Assembly: GCA_030248225.1 (NCBI GenBank)
Contig: JASANE010011821.1
Span: 23,465-87,464 of the forward strand
Reading direction: 5' to 3'
Length of the DNA stretch: 64,000 nt
Source of the DNA: Trileptium ribeirensis
Taxonomy: Eukaryota > Nematoda > Enoplea > Enoplida > Thoracostomopsidae
Shown here: positions 55,601 through 64,000 of the stretch, piece by piece
Layout of the letters: each line of letters starts with the position of its first letter
How positions within the stretch are numbered: position 1 is the stretch's first letter
Notes under the pieces: model-generated
Told to the model about the DNA's origin: nothing
The model's database searches: none
Seen by the model: only the letters and a program-made list of their open reading frames with translations
Made by a program: the position numbers and the translations under genes

Positions 55601-57351
55601 AACACAAATGCTATTGTGTACGAATTTAAGGGTATCGAAACAATCAACAAAGACGCTTTGCTTTCTTTTGTATGCTGAAAACCAAACATTCCATAGACTA
55701 AATTATACATTATACATCATTCAGCAGTAATTTATAGTAATAAAGATAGCCATTACATCAAATAAATTTACAAATTATTAAATAATGGTGTAGGAAAAAT
55801 AAAGCAAAATGTTACATGCTATAGTGTCAATAGTCAATGTTCCAACATCATAAATATTCGATGGAATGTTAGCAGTATTACAGATTCAAACATCTGTTTC
55901 TCGCTCAAAATTCGCTTCACGGCTTACCACTAACATAAAATTCTATATTACTGGACTATACACAGGCCGAGAAAAGTGGGGACTTCAATGAGATCCTCAA
56001 GATTCATTCTCGTGGTAATACTTCGAGCGGGTAAAGGAGAAATTTCAATTTTTGCACATAATTTTTGACATGTTTTTGCTGCTTTCAAACCACCACTCAA
56101 AAGGAGGCCAGTATTATCCAGTATTTTCAACCATTTCCGTAAGTTTAAGACTTTGTTTGCGAGTGAATAAAGTCCTAGAATTGTATATAGGAATATCGTT
56201 AAATTTCAGAAAGGCCATTTACGAAACGTCCGAGATACGTTACAGCACTAACACCGCAACCATAAATAAATTAAACTAGTACTACCTTTGTTATCGTGAT
56301 AAAATCTTGGCCGTAGAATACACGCTCAACGCCGGGTATTGTAAATAGCTGCCTAAAATGTTATATATATTATACACAGGTGTATCTAAGTGTTCGGATC
56401 TATCAGGTGCCACGGATGATATTAAAAATGCAACAACGAATGTCTAGGTCCAATACCGGTTATCTGAATATAATCTCAAACTGTCGGAACCCTAACAATC
56501 AAATCCATATTATTTGGAAAGACAACGGAACTTCACAATACCCAGATTTGCTATGAGATGATACGCTATTTCAAAGATGTTATTGAAATTTAACACTATC
56601 CTCAAAATATACATATATGATAATGAGCAAGAGTACCCAAATAATGTTATTATTTTTGGTAGCTGAATTCATCACTAACCTCAAAATATACATATATGAT
56701 AATGAGCAAGAGTACCCAAATAATGTAATTATTTTTGGTAGCTGAATTCATCACTAACCTCAAAATATACATATATGATAATGAGCAAGAGTACCCTAAT
56801 AATGTAATTATTTTTGGTAGCTGAATTCATCACTAACCTCAAAATATACATATATGATAATGAGCAAGAGTACCCTAGTAATGTAATTATTTCGGTAGCT
56901 GAATTATTAAAAATATATGTTTTAAAGAAAAAAGCTATTATGTTATATCTCTGCGTTTACGTTTGGTTTGAATTTTTTAATGTCGACTGAAACACTGCTA
57001 AAGGTAATATTACATACATAGTTGGATAAAATTAAAAGAAGCTTAAACATATTTTCAAATGGTTAACAATCTTTACAAATATGAAAAATTCCTTGGAATC
57101 CTTCACACTCCAATTCAATTAAAATTGTGAGATACATATCTCAGGTCTGTTAATAGCGCGACGACCCTATAGTTTAGAAGCATAATAATAGTAAAATTTA
57201 GATTAGACTAACTTCGCCAACGGAGACGATCGTGCAGACTGAATATTCGGAAAATCCACTGTTCCAGAATCAAGTACTTGCTGTCCGGGCAAAAATTTAA
57301 GGCTCCGCGGATTTGGTGTATCTTGAACTTGAATAAACATTGAGCGACGAC
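49515..57351 (-). CDS. NFU1: NFU1, mitochondrial iron-sulfur cluster scaffold/carrier
   Basis: Delivers [4Fe-4S] clusters to mitochondrial targets such as lipoyl synthase and respiratory-chain subunits. Six exons in matching phase encode about 222 residues: 57351-57213, 56352-56286, 55596-55479, 52345-52242, 50405-50271, 49619-49515. The N-terminal Nfu domain starts [20 protein letters not shown] and runs through [20 protein letters not shown] and [20 protein letters not shown]. The C-terminal NifU domain has [20 protein letters not shown] and the cluster-binding CTGCPSS. All junctions have AG/GT borders and there are no stops. The first exon(s) with the mitochondrial presequence were not found upstream. 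The introns carry MITEs and a tandem array. Confidence 0.96.
50271..50405 (-). CDS. NFU1: NFU1 exon with the CXXC cluster-binding motif
   Basis: Acceptor GTCCAG, donor GTGCAG before GTAAAT. Encodes [20 protein letters not shown], then [20 protein letters not shown]. The two Cys of CTGC bind a [4Fe-4S] cluster at a dimer interface. Confidence 0.97.
50406..52241. other. NFU1 intron
   Basis: Contains repeat R1 copy 3. The open frames on both strands at 51723-51950 have no recognised match. Confidence 0.7.
50880..51350. repeat. Dispersed repeat family R1, copy 3, with two sub-repeat units
   Basis: Two units (about 50895 and 51060) share 'cc-aaatacatgaaaacgg' followed by 'aatatctccgcaa' and 'gagctatg'. 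The end block at 51287-51345 (GCTCAGAATTCACAACCTTG) matches copies at 26152 and 1003. Lies in the NFU1 intron between the exons at 50271 and 52242. Confidence 0.7.
52242..52345 (-). CDS. NFU1: NFU1 exon: start of NifU C-terminal domain
   Basis: Acceptor TTTCAG, donor ATG before GTAAGT. Encodes [20 protein letters not shown], then [15 protein letters not shown]. The RP-VQEDGGD motif is invariant in the family. Confidence 0.96.
53454..53872. mobile_element. MITE family M3 with 36-bp imperfect inverted ends
   Basis: Left arm 53454-53489 (CCATTCGACTCAGCTCGACG continuing AGCTGGTTAAGAATAT) and right arm 53837-53872 inverted (CCATTCGCCTTAGGTCGACG continuing AACTGGTTCAGAATAT). The interior has further inverted 'cagct' words. 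Solo ends occur at 43619-43640 and about 60580-60610. Lies in an NFU1 intron. Confidence 0.75.
54202..54668. mobile_element. AT-rich MITE family M2, copy 2
   Basis: The right part (54540-54668) follows 33601-33719 closely: AAATTCCTACTTAATATTTA, then 'gcaagatatttag', 'ttgctaaat' and 'agcataaa'. Right end inverted CACTAAAAATTTTTATGCT. The left end CACTTGGAG is degenerate. Lies in an NFU1 intron. Confidence 0.65.
55479..55596 (-). CDS. NFU1: NFU1 exon: end of Nfu N-terminal domain
   Basis: Acceptor TTTCAG, donor ACAG before GTATTC. Encodes [20 protein letters not shown], then [18 protein letters not shown]. Matches the family's LKP-I-A-IMDFFASG segment. Confidence 0.95.
55597..56285. other. NFU1 intron, nothing notable
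   Basis: No repeat or exon recognised between the two NFU1 exons. Confidence 0.7.
56286..56352 (-). CDS. NFU1: NFU1 exon: [22 protein letters not shown]
   Basis: 67 bases between TTTTAG and GTAGTA. The leading G completes the Lys of the previous exon. Encodes [20 protein letters not shown], the conserved strand that contacts the C-terminal domain. Too short to stand out as an open frame. Confidence 0.95.
56592..56907. repeat. Tandem array, 4 copies of a 79-base unit
   Basis: Unit starts CCTCAAAATATACATATATG at 56600, 56679, 56758 and 56837; period exactly 79. Copies are nearly identical (a few single-base changes such as CCCAAA/CCCTAA and TTATT/TAATT), so the array is young. It lies in the NFU1 intron 56353-57212. 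Confidence 0.95.
57213..57351 (-). CDS. NFU1: NFU1 exon: start of Nfu N-terminal domain
   Basis: Acceptor TTCAG, donor GCGAA before GTTAGT (phase 2). Encodes [20 protein letters not shown], then [15 protein letters not shown], then SSPLA. The two leading bases GT complete a codon begun in an unseen upstream exon. Confidence 0.95.
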
Positions 57352-60300
57352 CTGAATGATAAAGTAATATAAATTAATCATATCAAAATCAGTAGTGAAA
57401 ATAAATATATCATTAACATATAATCAATATATGCACAAAGGTGGCGAACACATAAAAATATTATAATGTAAAACAAATCACATCCTCTCAAACACATATC
57501 CCATTTTTTTAATTTATTTTCCCAATATTGAACACTCTTATGTCACCGGATTCAGTTCGATAGCGAAAAATTGTTAGTTTGCTGCTTTCAAGTCCAGATC
57601 TCGTTACTCTGACACAAATGAACTGTTTTGAAGTGATTTTTAAAGAAGTTCGGAAATCAATATCGCAAATTTACAGTAATAGAAAACTACACACCCTGCT
57701 ATTCATTGTCACTTTTCAAACTATTTTGGGCTCATTCTGGTTAAAAAGATAATTAATATCAACTATACCGGAGAGTTCTTAAAAAATTTTTAAAATAAAT
57801 TTTGAGTACAGAAGAGAGCGAGTGTGATTGCACTGCAACAGGACAGTAGCACTTGCATGCTTACAAAATAAAGTTTAAATTTAAAACTATTGGGGAGGGG
57901 GTGCATAATGTGTTACATTTAAGCTGAGATCACACGTTTAATCGTCCAGACCAAAACTTGTAGCTTGAAAGCTGAACACAAATGATTAAGTAAAATCTAA
58001 TGAGATGTTGGTAAAAACGTTTAATCTTGCTACGAGTTTTTTCGTTTCTTAGAGCCAATCGTGTCAAAGTTCAGATTTTTAAAAAGCAAAAATTAAAAAG
58101 AAATCATATCAGATTCTGTTCAGATTGGAAACTTGAATTTGGTGTAGCACTTTGCCACAGGCACAACAGAAGTCATGCAAGATCCAGAAGCGGCAGGTCG
58201 CGTGGCATAAAGAATTAACTTGACTCCTAAAGATTTTGTCCGACATATCGAAATCAGAAGCGGTGCCACAAGGTCGCGCTTTGCCTCAAGCAAACGTAAT
58301 GATCCTGAAAAATCGTGACAGCGAAAAAAATGAATATACAGAAAAATTATGCAGATACGATTTGAAGCAATTGCCAAACGATAAGATCAAATAAAAATAA
58401 TTTCAGCCATGAAAATCAGGCGACGGGTTTGATAATGTATGAAATTGTAGAAAAAGCAAGCTAATGGTGTTAGGTCTAGGAGGTTATATATTTAACTAAG
58501 CGAAGTCAGCAAAAAACCAGCTGGTTAGCCAACTTCTTAAGTTAAAGGTAATTACTTTATACAATTGGCTGTACTTTCATCAAATTGATAATTAACTCAT
58601 ACCAAGATGCAATACAATGTTCTAAGTTATTACATCGTGTCAATTAGAGTAGTGTACGGCAACGCTGGCTTCGAAGTCGCAAACGGCTAGCCATCAGCTG
58701 GCTGGCAAATTCTTCACATTTTCGATACGCATAATGTGTGTGATGGTCAATGGACGGCTGAACAGGTAGTTGCTTCTTAATGAAACAAGAAACTATACAT
58801 AAAAATGATTTTTCAGCACTTATTCGAAATTTGCCTATTTTGCATATGAAGGCTTTTCGCGAGGACAATGGGACGGCCAATGCACTACCCAACGCCTAGG
58901 CAAACTATAGCACCATCGCGCTCCATTTAGTTCCGACAGTTGAGGCCTATCATTAAACGTTGACGCATATTTGTTTAATAACATATTATAAATTAAATAC
59001 GTCAAGTAACACTAGACGGAACAAATGCGGCTATTGATGATTATACATATATACCTAAAAGTTCCAGTATCTGATTTAATCGCTTGCGACACAGCAGTAT
59101 GCCTTATGATGACGGCCAGTGTAGCGATGACAAACCTTACAATGATGACCTACGCCCTTCACAACCAACTGTCAACGACCACAACGTTGTCCTATGTGCA
59201 ATAATTTAATGCCGACCGGTCGACGGCTTTCACAACCGTTGCACAACAAGATAGCACGTTTAAATCAGTGGATGCTTTGGAAGATACACTGCCAAAACCC
59301 TTAAATACGTACAATATTAAAACCAGCTCGAACTTACTAGTTTTAGGAACTAAAACTTTCTTACTTGTTGATGCCAGACATGTTGCTGTCTGAAAACATT
59401 GTGCTGTTTCAAGTGACAATTACTGTATTTTCTTAAACAACGAAATCTCACAATTATACATTGGATACATAAACTATAATTAGTAATGTCCGCGGTCCGG
59501 TATGGATCGGCTTTGAAATTCGTTGGTCAGGAACAGGATTGTTGGTACGACTCAGATTGTTGAAAATTTTAGATGAGAACAGCAAATTTCCTCATTGAAA
59601 AAGTCTATTTATTTGATATATAATAGTATATACATGGTTCAGTACCATCGTTACCAAAAACCATGTATTAAATAGTTGCAATAAGATTCAGACGCATAAC
59701 AGATCATATTTAAGAATCAAAAAAATCCGAATAAAATTTGATGCTGTATGCGACCTATTTAAATCTTACCTGAATTGGGAGGATCATATTTTAACAGGCT
59801 TCAGACATATAATAGCCATACATTGATGCTGTTAAAGGATGATGACCGAATATTTTTACAATATGAAGGTATTGTAATGACGACATACGTTAACGTATGC
59901 CCGTACCTTGTTTCATAATTGTAATTTCAATGTGACATTCAGCGCGCTGTGGCAATTCCGTAACATGTTCCTCAATTTTGAGATATATATAGCACCGATC
60001 TACTCGGTGTACCGTTAGCTCAATCAGCGTCACAGGCGACATCTTGACCAAGAATCTCAATCCCATTTTCGGAAGAATTTCATCGCCTTAATCGAAAAAT
60101 CCACTGCCAGGACGAAGCCGACACCATTTCAAAGGTTTGCCAGACTGTTCAAACTTAAAACAACCACACAGACTTGTGATAGAATGTTGGCGTTGGTCCA
60201 AATAATTTCTGGTGTATATATCATACAGCTTAATGTTATATATACCTATTAAATGAAAAATGTAACCATCAACATCCCGAACAAGATACCGAGAGATTCA

Positions 60301-63300
60301 AGCTTAATCGTCATCAATTTATCGAGTAGGTAATTGCAACTATTAAACCACGTGTGGCGCCTTTTGGCTTTGTAGTTTGGCTGTGTTAGAGATTGATAAG
60401 TTTTTAATTACACCGGGCTTTATAATGTTTATTGCATGAGACTATAAATTTCAAAACCTTTCACACCGAAGTATATCAAATTATACATTTGCGGACAAAA
60501 ACTTTTTTCGAACATTATGAGTATGCTATTGGGAATCCTAAAACACCGAAAAAATATTCGTCACAAAACTGACCGAAATCAATATTTTCTGAACCAGCTG
60601 AGTCGAACGTGACGAAATTATTGCGTATTTTTACAACTTACTACTTCTGCTGGTGGTGGAACGAAAGAAACGCCTAAGAATGTTCCGAGAATAACACTGA
60701 ATACGATAGATTTTGAACGGCGGAAAAAATGCTGCTAATATTTTTACTCCAAATAGACCCACCCAACCACATTCCCTCAGATAGAGAATACTGCTACTTC
60801 ATTCAAAATCTCATTCAGAATATTTGAATGGTCTAAATACATATACTAGATATTGTCCACCAACAAAATCTTTCACATCCACGCTGTTTGAAGTAAACAT
60901 CAAATATCGTTTTGATGGTTCAATCATTTCAACGTCACTATCCACCTGTCAAATAAACTCCATTAGATATGATACTTTAAGATATGCTACTGCCAGCTTT
61001 GAATAAAATAAGATTACGAGAAGATAAGAATAAGATTATAGTATATGTCAGCAATTCCAAAACTGTATAAATTTCTGCTTCACTATATCCATGTTGAAAA
61101 TCTTCACTAATCACAGGGGCTCGATATCAGACAAAGCACTTTACGAGATATAGCTGTGAACTAGGACTTTTGCTAAAGGGGCTAATAATTCGAACCTCTT
61201 GTGAAATGAGCCATACATGCCTGAAGGCGCGAATATTGCAGCTCTAACTTTTTTCGGTTTGCCCAATTCTTCCTTAACGACACATCAGTTGGCTTACGGT
61301 TTCTACAGTTGGACATAGCCAGTGGCCAATAAAACGTAATTTCAACCGCATGTAATAAGATCTGTACTTCTGTCCAAAAGCGTCGTAACGATGTACAATA
61401 ATCATTTAGTAACGCCGGCTATCCCTTGCTACAACCACTATTCGCTTAGCGCAATGTCGAAAATATCTAAAATACTAAAAATCGAAGTAGTCTTTATACT
61501 GTACCAGTTTGTAAAAACTAAGTGATTCTTTATTGCGTCAGCAGCACAATCGCTTTAATTTTTGGTAAATATTCGTAATAGTTTTTTCACTTGTTACAAT
61601 ATTTGTGGATAAAATCATATAAGCTTTTGTTCACTGATAAACATGATAATTTTGTCACGAAGGTATGTATACGTAAATCATTGTTTAGAACCTAGAGAAG
61701 TACAATATTAAAATTGTTGTCGCGCCTAGTGCTTTAATGTTTATGTTTTTCATCCTTCAATGCTAAACGACTTAAGCCATTGTGTCATCCTAAAACAACT
61801 ACTACCTCATTCACAATAATATGGCTCTATTTCGGCTAGTAACGGAAATATGCTTAACAGAATCGTATTAAGAAATCAAATACTAAAATAATCTTAGGTG
61901 ACCAGGCTGTGTTCATACTGCGTCCAACCCGCAGTCAGATTTGTGATTGACTTGCATCAACCACTGTGTACGGCCACGTTCCTTGCCTTCCATGCATAGA
62001 CTCTGTACTGAAAGCGCGGATACGTTGTCACAATCTCCTTCATATCATTGTTTGACAAGGAGTTTATAAATTGTGCGTTATTGAATTGGATGCAATGTAA
62101 AAACCGCCTAACGCTTCTAAACAATCTTCGCATCCTGATCAGGTCGATTTGGTAGGCGCAATAAATCTCCATAATTGTGATTTATACCAGCTGTGAAAAT
62201 ATTTTATACAAAATCCTCTTGGTTTAAGATGGTATGGTGATAAAGTTAAATAATTTTTCGGATTCGATCAGATCGATTTGAGCAGTGTATAAAATTCCAT
62301 CGCTTGAAGTAAAGTTTGCAAATCACGATCTGTTGTAACCAATCGCGCGAGATGTGCAATCTTGTCATTTTTTGCATAATGAAAAAGTCCATTAACACAT
62401 ATTTTTGATTTATCGTATATATATTTGATACCTAGCTATGTACGTCAACGGCAATCTGACCGACTTTCACCGCCTTCGAATAACGGCGTAGTAATTTCGA
62501 TTTCTGTATTACCCGTTTACAGCTTGAGCTATAGCTAGATAACATCAGTTTATCTAAAACTTTCTTGAATACATTCATTAAGTCGCTCAATTTTTCTCAG
62601 CTAATACGCAACTTGTTTGTTTAATATCTGGTAATTGAGATAGAGATACGACAATTATTTTAATTGTATTTCTGTTATTTTGGCTAAGTGGACAAATGAT
62701 TCATGTTTCCATTTTTTGTAAGCGAGTATCCCATGGGCGAACCGCGTTGAGGCCATGCTGTTCTTGATATACGAAGTTTAAGCCTTAGCCTTCAATATGG
62801 TGTATGTAACGTAGCCTACAGTAGCATTAGTAGTGTTGTATGTAGTGCAGATGGTTTAAATCATGATTCTTTCTATATTATCGTTGTTGTATATATACCA
62901 ACCAGGCCATTTTTAAAGAAATATATACTTGGTTTATCATTGCGTCGATATGTTCCAAATTTTAGATATGATTACTTCGTCTATAGATTAGACCGAGCAT
63001 ATATTGTATAATCAAGAGTAATAGATATAGTTAGGAAAATTGAAACTGAAATATGTACTTGATTCTGGTTTTCATAGTCCGCAGGTTTACTGAATTGTTC
63101 AGCTAAGATCGCTTCATATCGTTTTCGTGTCAGAACTGTTTTGGGGTGCTTTCAGGCCAATAATTGTCAACCCAATGCCTATCCCGAACACAAGTTATTA
63201 ATTCCCTAAGCTAGATCGCCCACACTGATTAGGTACCCATAAAAACAATAAAAACGAATCTTTTTGGCTTATCTTACAAGATAATTGGATCAAAATGTTT

Positions 63301-64000
63301 GTATCTCGATACCAAAAATTTGTGCACTCTAAAAGACATAAATGTATTTAAAATAAATATGTTAGAGCTCAGAAATATTAATGTTCACCAGACATAGCGA
63401 CTCCATTCTGTCTGGATAGCGTGACCTATGTAAACGTTTATGAAAAAGCTTAAATGATTAAAAGTCACATATTGTGATAGAACCAATAGGCGAATTATAA
63501 GGATGGGCAATCACTAATTTTGACACCAAGCCATCGTCCCCACTTTTTTGACTGATAAAACGTCTAGTGTCTCCTGTAATAAACGCACGCGATTTTAAAC
63601 AATTTATATCTTTTAGTAACTGCTCACTTTTTTTGGATTTGCACCAATCACAAATGCTAAATGTTGGATTTCAACAATGATATGTACACCAAAAAGCGTG
63701 CTTCGTCCGAGATATTCCAACCAGTGCTAAAACAGGCTCCTACTATTTGAAAAACAAACAAGAAAAACGAGAAACTATAAGGCTAAAAACGTGTTACAGA
63801 AGCGATAATAATCAATGATACATTGTTTACTGCTATTAAAATTAGACAATCATAAATAAATGTTGTTAATTTGTTTGGATCATAGTTAATAGCTCGGTCA
63901 TAGCCAAGTATTTTAAAGGTCCAGCAAGGAGAATATATATCATTGCTACCAAAATGGCAATAATAGATCATCCTTCTTTTTTGATATAGCTAACGCCAAG
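57352..64000. other. Upstream of visible NFU1 exons; no gene recognised
   Basis: The presequence exon of NFU1 should lie here or beyond. The most suggestive open frame is 61957-62172 on - (contains MRRLFRSVRRFLHCIQFNN, Arg-rich and possibly amphipathic), but no donor in the right phase joins it to 57351. Other frames (58120-58377, 58644-58892, 59192-59419 on -) match nothing I know. A solo M3 end lies near 60580-60610. Confidence 0.5.

Noticed and set aside
61957..62172. Arg-rich frame as the NFU1 mitochondrial presequence exon
   Set aside because: Attractive composition, but no GT donor in the phase needed to join the exon at 57351, and 4.6 kb away.

Overview
This is animal nuclear DNA: AT-rich, intron-bearing and full of repeats. 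The encoded proteins (PFKFB, NFU1, a membrane UDP-glycosyltransferase) are metazoan, and their wording looks invertebrate, probably ecdysozoan. The exact phylum cannot be fixed by eye. No complete intronless gene is present. The longest open frames belong to transposons or to single exons.

Layout. (1) A 6-phosphofructo-2-kinase/fructose-2,6-bisphosphatase gene (PFKFB) runs on the + strand. Five consecutive internal exons lie at 6151-6334, 9976-10049, 13834-13905, 22135-22290 and 25458-25562. Upstream exons lie before the window or were missed, and the exon with the second catalytic His was not found. Its introns hold a Merlin-type DNA transposon with perfect 8-bp target duplications (7824-9138), three members of a small TA-inserting MITE family, and an antisense decayed three-exon gene (18525-14558) that joins a PWWP domain to a DDE-transposase-like protein. 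(2) 25.6-31.7 kb is repeat DNA with a field of palindromes and a roughly 100-bp minisatellite. (3) A UDP-glycosyltransferase gene on + has exons at 31724-32081 and 34488-35431; its intron carries a palindromic MITE and a tRNA-like SINE head. (4) 36-49 kb is a transposon-rich zone: one full hAT-type non-autonomous element with its target duplication, a truncated sister copy, a 494-bp tandem duplication beside small palindromes, a GC-rich tract and another short hAT-like element. (5) NFU1, the mitochondrial iron-sulfur scaffold gene, runs on - from 57351 to 49515 in six recognised exons; its presequence exon was not found. Its introns carry a 4 x 79-bp tandem array and several MITEs. (6) 57.4-64 kb holds nothing I could recognise as coding.

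The three live-looking genes are unrelated housekeeping or detoxification functions (glycolysis control, glycosyl transfer, Fe-S cluster delivery); nothing suggests a cluster or operon. The most unusual object is the PWWP/DDE pseudogene. It shows three in-frame stops and two frame breaks but still has splice signals and aligned coding sense across all exons.
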